From Rhizobium sp. Leaf453 (lineage in GTDB: Bacteria; Pseudomonadota; Alphaproteobacteria; Rhizobiales; Rhizobiaceae): a stretch of 64,000 nucleotides of DNA. Under the pieces are notes generated by a model, which ran no database searches, had not been told where the DNA came from, and saw only the letters and a program-made list of their open reading frames with translations. The translations under genes and the position numbers were made by a program. The stretch is taken from NCBI RefSeq assembly GCF_001425605.1, contig NZ_LMRG01000001.1:437530-501529 (forward strand), in the 5' to 3' direction. Of the stretch, positions 22,803 to 29,923 are shown one piece after another (the first letter of the stretch is position 1; each line of letters begins with the position of its first letter).

Positions 22803-25168
22803 TGATCCGACCTCACACTCTTGCGCGGGATGGCAAAGCCGAGCCAGGCCGCAAAAACACCCATGGAAACCACAATCAGCAGAACGTAGAACTGGAAATT
22901 ATCGGAGAACCATGCGGCCGCGAGGCGGCGGACATTGCCGGGGCTCTGATCCGTCAGGCCGGCGATGAAATGTGTCGCCGGCGGCATGGTGTTAACCGTC
23001 AGGCTCGCGGTCTCGATCTCGGCCGATCCACCGTTCAGGCCCGACCAGACGGCGGGCTCGACCAGACGACGCATACCGGCCGCGATATCGCTTGGCGACC
23101 CCGCATGAACGACCGTCCAGACCGCATTGCCGGATGGAGACGGCGCCTGCGACAGGGTCAGGAGCGACTGGCCTTCCTTCAGTGTCGCCACCGATGCGGA
23201 GCCGTCCTGATAGTTCAGCCATTTGCCGAAACGCAGGCCGGCCGAGGCAAACCAGCCCTGAACCCTCGAAGTCATCGACAGGCTGTCCTGGGGCTGCGTG
23301 GTCGACTTGCGGAAGGCATCGAGCAGCGCGGTGGAGTCGTCGGCATTGCTTTCCGAGATCGTCGAGGCGCTGTCGCTGATCGCGGCAGTGCGGACCGGAT
23401 CGGTCTCGGTCAGCGACGCCCCGTTCGCGGAGGACTGTAGCGTGTCCAGCGGAAAACCGCCCTTACCTGCCCTGCCGAGCTCGGCAAAGGCGTTTTGCGT
23501 GGTAATGACCAGTGCATTACGATCGTCCGCCGCGCCGGAGGTGCCCAGCCGAATATCGGCATTGAGCGGGTTGCGGGCCGCCAGCGCCAGCCGAGACAGC
23601 ATGGTGAAGGCCGCGCCGGCCGATTGCGCATCCGGGCGCTCGATGACGATATCGAACGGCTTGCCATCGGCATAGGGATAGGCCGTGCCGGCCAGTGCGC
23701 CGATATCCGGCAGGCGGCCGATCCGTGCCAAGGCGGGAATCTCTATTTTCGTATCGTTCAAGAGAATGAAGCGCGGCTTGGCATCGTCGCGCAGATCCGG
23801 CGCGCAGACCGCGTCGGCTTCGACAGGCAGTTCCGCCAGAAGTTCGACCTTGTTGTTGCCCGGCCGGAAGGCGCGCAGCGGCAGTTCGATCAGCTTGCCG
23901 TCGAACTGTTCACCTTCGGCATTGCGGAAGGGATAGCTGGTGACGACACGATCATTGACGCGCACCAGGAATTGCGCCGTGCGCTTGAGCCCCGGCGATG
24001 TCGCGGCGTGCAGTTTCAACCTGATCGTCGCGTAATCGGCCGGATAGAAATCGGCCGGCATCACCATGTTGAAGCGGGTGCGCGACAGCCGACCGGAAAA
24101 GACCCGGGTCTCATAGCCGGTATCGGCCAGCGTATAGCTCATCGACGCATCGGCGACGATCGTGCCGGAATGGCTCGAAAAGATGCCGCTGTCGAGGCTG
24201 TCCTTCAGCGGTCCGCGGATGGCCTCAAGCAACTGTCCGCTCATTTCTGCGCGTGTCGCGCCGCGCAGGCTGACCATGGCCCGGACGCCCTCGCCCGCAT
24301 CGCGAACGGAAAAGCCGTAGGGCATCGTACCGATCGCGGAATTTCTTGACTGCGCCCGCGTCTTGTCCGTCGAGACATAGAGGTCGATGCCGGGACCCGT
24401 GCCCGGCTTTTCACTGATGCTGACGGAAATGTCGTCGCGGTTGAGAAACAGCGCCAGCGTCTGCAGCACCGGGGCCGCGTCGTTGAGCATTTCCGAGGTC
24501 GCCGTCTGCGGCAGGACCAGCCGGATATCGGTGACGCCGGCCTCTGTACGGGCGATCGTCAAGAGGTCGTCGAAGGAGCGGAAGCCATGGGTCTTCGCCG
24601 CGACGAAGCCGCTTGTCGCCGGGTCAATCTCGCTCCAGAGTTCATAGGTCGCTTCCAGCGAGCAATCGACCCGGTGGAACTGCCGGGCGCGCAGCAGCAC
24701 CTCGTTGCGGCCGGGCTTCAGCAGATCGGCCGCAACCTTCAGGTTTTCCGTCTTGAAACCGTTCGGCGAAGCAATCCGGTAGCTGCCGGCCGGCTTGCCG
24801 TTGACCTCGACATCCATGACCGAGCTGTCTGGCAGGACCGAGACAGCATTGCGATAGGCAAGCACCAGCGCGCCACCAGTGGCCGCCTGGTCCGGCGACA
24901 GGTTGAAGGTCAGCCGGGCAATGTCATCCTCGCCCGACAGATGATAGGCGGGCGTCGCCTGCTCAAACGGCACGAGGCCGCTGATCTTCTTCGCCACGGC
25001 TTCGACCGGCGCCGAGCGGGTCGACAGGATGCTTTCGCTTTCGCCGGGCAGCGTGCGGCTGACAGCGGGGGCTGCATCCAAGAGGCTCTGGGCGGAGGCC
25101 GGCAGCGCCTGCGCCATCACCAATGCCAGGGACATACCGGCGACATTCACACGGGAAAATCTACGCAT
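22799..25168 (-). CDS. bcsB: cellulose synthase regulatory/periplasmic subunit BcsB
   Basis: Starting at the ATG at 25168 (MRRFSRVNVAGMSLALVMAQALPASAQS, a signal peptide) the protein has 789 residues; the open frame extends into bcsA but its first 41 codons there are a shadow. BcsB features are paired carbohydrate-binding and flavodoxin-like domains (GALVLAYRNAVSVLPDSSVMDVEVNGKPAGSYRI; GRNEVLLRARQFHRVDCSLEATYELWSEIDP; FNMVMPADFYPADYATIRLKLHA) and a C-terminal membrane anchor (FYVLLIVVSMGVFAAWLGFAI). It overlaps bcsA by eight bases and the TPR gene by four. BcsB holds BcsA in the membrane and guides the glucan through the periplasm. Confidence 0.92.
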   Translation of the reverse strand: MRRFSRVNVAGMSLALVMAQALPASAQSLLDAAPAVSRTLPGESESILSTRSAPVEAVAKKISGLVPFEQATPAYHLSGEDDIARLTFNLSPDQAATGGALVLAYRNAVSVLPDSSVMDVEVNGKPAGSYRIASPNGFKTENLKVAADLLKPGRNEVLLRARQFHRVDCSLEATYELWSEIDPATSGFVAAKTHGFRSFDDLLTIARTEAGVTDIRLVLPQTATSEMLNDAAPVLQTLALFLNRDDISVSISEKPGTGPGIDLYVSTDKTRAQSRNSAIGTMPYGFSVRDAGEGVRAMVSLRGATRAEMSGQLLEAIRGPLKDSLDSGIFSSHSGTIVADASMSYTLADTGYETRVFSGRLSRTRFNMVMPADFYPADYATIRLKLHAATSPGLKRTAQFLVRVNDRVVTSYPFRNAEGEQFDGKLIELPLRAFRPGNNKVELLAELPVEADAVCAPDLRDDAKPRFILLNDTKIEIPALARIGRLPDIGALAGTAYPYADGKPFDIVIERPDAQSAGAAFTMLSRLALAARNPLNADIRLGTSGAADDRNALVITTQNAFAELGRAGKGGFPLDTLQSSANGASLTETDPVRTAAISDSASTISESNADDSTALLDAFRKSTTQPQDSLSMTSRVQGWFASAGLRFGKWLNYQDGSASVATLKEGQSLLTLSQAPSPSGNAVWTVVHAGSPSDIAAGMRRLVEPAVWSGLNGGSAEIETASLTVNTMPPATHFIAGLTDQSPGNVRRLAAAWFSDNFQFYVLLIVVSMGVFAAWLGFAIPRKSVRSDQ

Positions 25169-27425
25169 AGAGCTGCTCTCCCTTGAGAACCGGAGCGGCG
25201 TCGGCCGTCTTGGCTGGCAGCGGCACGGCAACCACCTTGTTGTCGTTGAGCACCATCGGCGCATCCTCGAAGGACTGGACGACGCTTTCACGGATGAGAC
25301 CGGCGCTGTAACGGATGGCCCGCAGCGATTCCGTCAGGCTCCAGAGCGCAAACCGGCTGGTTCCCCAGAAGAAGTTGCGGCGAACCTGGCGGCGCACGAG
25401 GCGATCCTGCAGCACCGACTGGTCGGAATACATCAGCTCGGCAATCGCCATGAATGTTTCCGGCGTGCGTTCGGCATAGGCAAAGCCGCAGATCGCCGAC
25501 TTTTCCAGCATCCGGCGCGAGCGATAGACCACATTGAAGCTGATGACCTGGCCGCCACGACGCACTTCGATCCGCGCCTTGGTTGGGTTGGCGAGATCGA
25601 GCTTCGGCGCCTTGTCGACGAATTCGATCGAGACGCCACCGCTCGAGGCATCCTGAATGATGACGTGGTGGATGATGTCGTCGATATGCATCAGCGCGTG
25701 GCGCTTGACCGGCAGGCGCTGGTTGCGGCGCAACTCGCGGCGTTCGGCGATGGCGCCAAGGGCGGCACCGGCGAGACCGAGATTGATCAGGTTCCACATG
25801 GCGACGATCAACAGCAGTTCGCTGGCGACCGGTTCCGTCAGCACGCGGTAACCCGAATAGAGGGCGGCAGCGAGCAGCAGGAAGAAGATGGCGAAGTATG
25901 GCGTGGCGAGCGGCGACAGCTTGCTCTTGTCCAGCGTCTGGCCCTTGGCGGTGACGTTGAAGGTCGGCTTGCGGGGATTGCGCACGACGCTGAGGATCGA
26001 GCCGAACAGGAAGACCGACTGCACATATTCATAAAGCTCGGAAATCCAAGGCCAGCGGACGCGGCCATAGAGATAGCTCTGCATCGCAAACGAGGAAATC
26101 AGGTAGGTGACCGCATAGGAAGCGAACTCCAGGATGTTGGCCTTGTAGATCTCCAGCGAGAAGAAGATGTAGAGCAGCGGTGAGAACATGAAGGCCAGCC
26201 GCGACAGCGGGAAGAGCCAGAACATGTTGATGCCGGCATAGCAGATGCGCTGCGGGATCGTCAGGCCCTTGGCCAGGAACGGCCGCTTCAGGATGAGGAT
26301 CTGCAGCATGCCCTGGCACCAGCGGGCGCGCTGGCCGATGAAGGAGACGAAGGTCTCCGGCTGCAGGCCGGCAATCAGCGGCTTGTCGACATAGACCGAA
26401 TGCCAGCCCTGGCAATGCAGCGACAAGGCCGTTTCGCAATCCTCGGTGATCGACTGGCCGGAGAAACCATCGGTCGTTTCCAGCGCCTTGCGGCGTAGCA
26501 CGGCGGCCGAGCCGCAGAAGAACGAAGCATTCCACTTGTCGAGCCCGCGCTGCAGGATCGAATAGAACATCTCGTTTTCAGACGGCATGCGCGCGAAGGT
26601 CTGGAGGTTCTTTTCGAGCGGATCGGGATTGAGGAAATAATGCGGGGTCTGGACGAGGAAGAGCTTTTCATCCTCACGGAAGAAGCCGACCGTCTCGCGC
26701 AGGAAATCACGCACCGGCGCATGGTCGGCGTCGAACACCACGACCAGTTCGCCATTCGATATCTTCAGGCCCTCGTTGAGATTGCCGGCCTTCGCGTGGT
26801 CGTTCTGCTTGCGGGCATGATAATGCACGTCCATCGCGGTGCAGAGTGCCTTCAACTGCTCATGGCGGCGGATGGCGGCGACCGAGACATGCGGGTTCTT
26901 GTGGTTGCGCTTGGCTTCCGTGCCGCCGTCGTCGAGCAGGTAGATGTTGAGCTTGTCCTTCGGATAGGCCATCGACTTGGCCGCGGCCAGCGTCACGGCC
27001 AGAAGTTCGGCATCCTCGTTATAGCTCGGGATGAACACGTCGACTGTCGGCAGGTCCGTCGTGTTGCCCATGTCCGGCGTCTTGCGCTTGATCGGGTCGA
27101 TGACCATGAAAAAGCTGATCGCCAGCATCGCCAGGCAATACATTTCGGCGAGATAAAGCAGGAAACCGGGAATGAAATTCAACGGCTCGGTGATATCCGG
27201 CAGCGTCTCGGTCGTGCGCCAGAACCCATAGCGAAGCGCGATTATGGCGGCGAAGACGAGCGTGATAACCCGGAAGGTGCTGTTGTCGGGACGTGTCATG
27301 CCGATGAACATGATGCCGAGGACAGCGAAGGAAAGCATGAGCTGCGCCTGAAGACTCATCGGCAGCAGAATAAGAGCCAAGCCGAGAACCCCGGCCGGAA
27401 TTGCCAGATATTTTCCGCACGTCAT
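25161..27425 (-). CDS. bcsA: cellulose synthase catalytic subunit BcsA (UDP-forming) with PilZ domain
   Basis: A 754-residue GT2 glycosyltransferase. After about three N-terminal membrane helices come the substrate motifs DDG (165-167), DAD (232-234), FFCGSAAVLRR, the acceptor-site TED (327-329) and QRARW (365-369), then further helices. Near residue 570 a PilZ domain begins with RRNQR (RxxxR) and DASSGG (DxSxxG), so cyclic di-GMP should activate it. It polymerises UDP-glucose into beta-1,4-glucan while exporting it. It is the first gene of bcsA-bcsB-TPR-bcsN; a bcsZ/celC endoglucanase gene, common in this position, is absent. Confidence 0.95.
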   Translation of the reverse strand: MTCGKYLAIPAGVLGLALILLPMSLQAQLMLSFAVLGIMFIGMTRPDNSTFRVITLVFAAIIALRYGFWRTTETLPDITEPLNFIPGFLLYLAEMYCLAMLAISFFMVIDPIKRKTPDMGNTTDLPTVDVFIPSYNEDAELLAVTLAAAKSMAYPKDKLNIYLLDDGGTEAKRNHKNPHVSVAAIRRHEQLKALCTAMDVHYHARKQNDHAKAGNLNEGLKISNGELVVVFDADHAPVRDFLRETVGFFREDEKLFLVQTPHYFLNPDPLEKNLQTFARMPSENEMFYSILQRGLDKWNASFFCGSAAVLRRKALETTDGFSGQSITEDCETALSLHCQGWHSVYVDKPLIAGLQPETFVSFIGQRARWCQGMLQILILKRPFLAKGLTIPQRICYAGINMFWLFPLSRLAFMFSPLLYIFFSLEIYKANILEFASYAVTYLISSFAMQSYLYGRVRWPWISELYEYVQSVFLFGSILSVVRNPRKPTFNVTAKGQTLDKSKLSPLATPYFAIFFLLLAAALYSGYRVLTEPVASELLLIVAMWNLINLGLAGAALGAIAERRELRRNQRLPVKRHALMHIDDIIHHVIIQDASSGGVSIEFVDKAPKLDLANPTKARIEVRRGGQVISFNVVYRSRRMLEKSAICGFAYAERTPETFMAIAELMYSDQSVLQDRLVRRQVRRNFFWGTSRFALWSLTESLRAIRYSAGLIRESVVQSFEDAPMVLNDNKVVAVPLPAKTADAAPVLKGEQLYA

Positions 27426-27684
27426 GTGCCACCAACCCCATTGTCATTTCAGCGGCGCATCATGCGTGCCGGTTCTACATCGAACGGGGCGACACTAGGG
27501 GCGAAGGGGTCAACAGAATCCTAATTTCGGGTGGACTGACCGGAAAGGACACAGGATTAGGTAAACACAAGGTTTATGGGTTGGGGGAAGATGTGAGGGG
27601 GGACAAACACGCTCTGGCAGCTCGCCGAGTCGTTCCGATATCGTCCCGACCTGGGACGCGGATGTCGGCATCGATCGAAGACAT
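27426..27684. other. upstream region of the cellulose operon
   Basis: The 260 bases in front of bcsA contain no convincing gene. A short hairpin GTCCC-GACCT-GGGAC lies near 27642-27656. I could not assign a promoter with confidence. The right end abuts the long palindrome at 27685-27742. Confidence 0.35.
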
Positions 27685-27742
27685 TGTCGATTGCCGCTGA
27701 GAACTGACCCGGCGCCGGGTCAGTTCTCAGCGGCAATCAACA
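27685..27742. repeat. perfect 50-bp palindrome, possibly joined IS21-like ends
   Basis: Bases 27689-27738 form a perfect 50-bp palindrome whose left half begins GATTGCCGCTGAGAACTGAC and whose centre is CCGGC/GCCGG. With one mismatch the arms extend to 29 bases each (27685-27742), so the element starts TGT and ends ACA. The TGT-start and the internal GAACTGACCC resemble terminal repeats of IS21-family elements as I remember them, which would make this two ends joined with nothing between. No flanking target duplication is evident and no T-run follows on either side, so a simple terminator is unlikely. Confidence 0.7.
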
Positions 27743-27810
27743 TATCCGGTTCTGATATCGGCTCGAAGGTGGAGAATCCAGGCGCAATACGACGGCCCGA
27801 TCGTAGGGCG

Positions 27811-28686
27811 TCAGGCGTTCCTGTAGTCGTAGGCGAGCTTGATGAGCTGGCGCAACGTGTCAGCCTTTTTCTCGACATCACCCTTGGCAAGGCGAACACG
27901 ATACAAGCCCCAGCGGACGTTGTATTCCAATGTCTCGATCCCGGCAGTTTCAATGATCTGATCGATTTCATCCGACCTCGGCATTTTGAACTCAAATCCC
28001 AAGTGGCTCCGCTTGGGCCGGAACGAGACGAAATTGTTCGGTTGCCCGTCCTGAGCGAGGCCGATATAGAACTTATTGTACTTGAGCTGCAGATGGGGAG
28101 CGATTTCATGGACCAGCTCCAGCATCTTGTCGGCCATTTTAACGGTTGCCTCGCTGCCTTTCACAGCAACCCAGTAGTTCCGGTCGGTGGGAGCCGCCGC
28201 GGCATCTTCGTCTTCGTCGACAACTCCGCGTGTCAGTTCGTCGAGAACCTTGGTGAAAACCAACGTCACTTCTTCGCCAACCTTGATCGCCTGAACTTGA
28301 ATCGCGATCAATGGGATGGTGCCGTTAAAGAGCGAGATCACGTTCAGGAAGCGGCTGGTAATGTCCTCGGCGACGATCACGGCGCAGTGGTCGTATTGCG
28401 GATACCGCTTCCGCTCGATATCCCAGTATTCGATGGTGCGGATAATATGGGATTCATCGGTAGGCCCGAGCTGAAGCTCGACCTCATAGCGGCGGTTGGT
28501 ATCCGGATCCTGCAGGAGGAGGTCCAATCGCCCGGCCTTCGCATGAATCCGTTCCTGCGCACGGAGGACGAGATCACCGAGGCCGAGTATCGAGGGGTCT
28601 TCTGCGATGAGATGCTGGATCCACTTTTCACTCATCTCTGGGTGATTTCGCATCATCACCCGTTCCGCCTTCATATACTTCACCAC
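27811..28686 (-). CDS. accessory protein with restriction-endonuclease-like (PD-(D/E)XK-like) N-terminal domain
   Basis: A 291-residue soluble protein. The N-terminal part, EKWIQHLIAEDPSILGLGDLV followed by AGRLDLLLQD, RRYEVELQLG and ESHIIRTIEYWD, has the order of a PD-(D/E)XK fold: Asp55 after a Gly-Arg-Leu strand, then Glu68-x-Glu70 (the usual Lys is missing) and Gln72. A second conserved block, ITSRFLNVISLFNGTIPLIAIQ, follows. The C-terminal 90 residues (YNKFYIGLAQDGQPNNFVSFRPKRSHLGFEFK) form a separate domain, perhaps DUF5655-like. Sporadic single-gene distribution and a role in DNA or RNA handling or defence are inference. The start is a GTG at 28686 with AAGGG seven bases upstream; an ATG at 28674 is possible. 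Confidence 0.7.
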   Translation of the reverse strand: MVKYMKAERVMMRNHPEMSEKWIQHLIAEDPSILGLGDLVLRAQERIHAKAGRLDLLLQDPDTNRRYEVELQLGPTDESHIIRTIEYWDIERKRYPQYDHCAVIVAEDITSRFLNVISLFNGTIPLIAIQVQAIKVGEEVTLVFTKVLDELTRGVVDEDEDAAAAPTDRNYWVAVKGSEATVKMADKMLELVHEIAPHLQLKYNKFYIGLAQDGQPNNFVSFRPKRSHLGFEFKMPRSDEIDQIIETAGIETLEYNVRWGLYRVRLAKGDVEKKADTLRQLIKLAYDYRNA

Positions 28687-28984
28687 AATACTGCCCTTTG
28701 CCCATCCCAGAATTGCTGGACACTACACGCCGTCCATTTTTGCAACAACTCGAATCCTACCGGCGTCGGCGCTAGTGGTTGCCAGCACATTACCATTATG
28801 GGAACCGATTGGCGTCATGATACCGACTCTTTGCCCGCAGGAATCAGGCAAGCACCAAATCTGTGGATAAGCGTAGGCACCAAACGATGTTCAGCATCTG
28901 GCATGGCGAGTTATTGAGACTTGAAATTTGCGGGCATTTGCCTCCTCAAAAACTCGCAAATAGCTGATTTTTTTGAAGTAGGAA
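28687..28984. other. gap between the accessory gene and tRNA-His
   Basis: About 300 bases with no gene I can support. It is slightly AT-richer than its surroundings and must hold the promoter of the accessory gene. I found no copy of the tRNA 3' end here or near the palindrome, so there is no evidence for an attachment site. Confidence 0.4.
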
Positions 28985-29061
28985 TGGTACGGTTGGGTGG
29001 AGTTGAACCACCGACCTCAGGTGCCACAAACCTGCGCTCTAACCAACTGAGCTACAACCGC
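28985..29061 (-). tRNA. tRNA-His (anticodon GTG)
   Basis: The reverse strand folds as a complete tRNA: acceptor stem GCGGTTG with CAACCGT (one G-U pair at 1-72), T8 A9, D-stem GCTC/GAGC, anticodon stem CAGGT/ACCTG with loop TTGTGGC (anticodon GTG), T-stem GGTGG/CCACC with loop TTCAACT, and encoded ACCA at the 3' end. The base before position 1 is T and position 73 is A. Thus the G-1:C73 pair that marks tRNA-His in most bacteria is absent, as described for a group of alphaproteobacteria with an adapted histidyl-tRNA synthetase. Confidence 0.96.
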
Positions 29062-29158
29062 ACAAGGGCAAGCGGGACAGACAAGGTCATATCCGCTTGC
29101 CGGGTCCAAATACGGGCAGTCGGTCTTTTTTGCAAGACATAACTTGTGCCCTTATGTG

Positions 29159-29185
29159 AAAAAACCGGGTGATAACTCACCCGGT
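29159..29185 (-). terminator. intrinsic terminator of the phasin gene
   Basis: ACCGGGTGA (29164-29172), loop TAAC, TCACCCGGT (29177-29185), followed on the reverse strand by TTTTTT. It starts 41 bases after the phasin stop. Confidence 0.88.
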
Positions 29186-29225
29186 CTGTCTTGATGGCCG
29201 TGCCGGCAAGGCCGGCGGGGCGAAA

Positions 29226-29675
29226 TCAGGCCTTCTTGAAGCCGGCGAAAGCCTTTTCAGCGGCGTCCTTGCCGGGCTTTGCGACGGTTTCAGCGACCTT
29301 GCGGGTGGCTTCCTGCATCGACTTGGCCTGTTCCATGGCCAGTTCAGCCTGCTTGCGGACGAAGGCGGTCTGCAGTTCGAACAGTTCGGAGACCGACTTG
29401 ACGCCGAGCAGCGCTTCGAGATGCGACAGCGAGCTTTCGGCATTGGTGCGCAGCGCATCGATGGCCTTGAGGCCGAGTTCGACGGAACCGGACTGCGCGC
29501 TTTCCAGCGTCGCTTCAACGGTCTTCGTCGCATCTTCTGCGGCCGTCTTCATCTTGGCATAGGCTTCCTTGGACTGGGCAGCACCCTTTTCCGCGAAATC
29601 GCGGAAGGTTTCGGTGACCTTTGTCGGGTCGAAAGAGGCAAGCGAAAAGACGTCATCGGTTTTCTTGGTAGCCAT
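29226..29675 (-). CDS. phasin family protein (PHA granule-associated)
   Basis: From the ATG at 29675 (AAGGAG nine bases upstream) the protein has 149 residues; the frame is open to 29705. It is entirely helical and amphipathic: FDPTKVTETFRDFAEKGAAQSKEAYAKMKTAAEDATKTVEATLESAQSG, SSLSHLEALLGVKSVSELFELQTAFVRKQAELAMEQAKSMQEATRKVAE, the phasin_2 pattern. Phasins coat polyhydroxybutyrate granules and can also influence stress responses. Its promoter carries two PhaR-like sites. The acetoacetyl-CoA synthetase gene 5 kb away belongs to the same polymer's degradation route. Confidence 0.9.
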   Translation of the reverse strand: MATKKTDDVFSLASFDPTKVTETFRDFAEKGAAQSKEAYAKMKTAAEDATKTVEATLESAQSGSVELGLKAIDALRTNAESSLSHLEALLGVKSVSELFELQTAFVRKQAELAMEQAKSMQEATRKVAETVAKPGKDAAEKAFAGFKKA

Positions 29676-29730
29676 GATATGCGCTCCTTGGTTTGGCCCT
29701 CTCATGAGGCACCCGTTTTCTGATGATGTC

Positions 29731-29776
29731 TATATAGGCGATCTCGTTGTGCATTGCAACATATTTGTGCATCGCA
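29731..29776 (-). promoter_or_regulatory. phasin promoter with two PhaR-like operators
   Basis: On the reverse strand TTGCAA (29759-29754) and TATATA (29736-29731) are 17 bases apart, an excellent sigma-70 promoter about 50 bases before the start codon. TGC-N3-GCA occurs twice, at 29750-29758 (overlapping the -35) and 29768-29776 (inside the larger palindrome TTTGTGC-ATC-GCACAAA), centres 18 bases apart. This is the core of the CTGC-N3-GCAG site known for the polyhydroxyalkanoate regulator PhaR. Confidence 0.65.
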
Positions 29777-29867
29777 CAAATCGTTAAAATGACCAGCATT
29801 AACCTTGCGCCGCGAAAGGCCTGTGGCTCGGGGTCTGGCGGCTGGACCCTTGTCGCCCCGGCGGTTA

Positions 29868-29883
29868 TTAATAGACTGTTAAC
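29868..29883 (+). promoter_or_regulatory. CtrA-type box upstream of the PdhS-like kinase
   Basis: TTAA-TAGACTG-TTAAC matches the full CtrA consensus TTAA-N7-TTAAC without a mismatch, ending 40 bases before the kinase start codon. Single TTAA half sites lie further upstream (29784 and about 29799). Confidence 0.6.
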
Positions 29884-29923
29884 AATCCCGTCCGTGTGAC
29901 GGTTTCGAAAACCAGGTCTGCCG

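Noticed and set aside
27401..27700. A 99-codon forward frame upstream of bcsA.
   Set aside because: No ribosome site, irregular composition, and it overlaps the start of bcsA in antisense.
28687..28984. Integrase attachment site at tRNA-His.
   Set aside because: No integrase gene and no direct repeat of the tRNA 3' end were found near the palindrome or the accessory gene.
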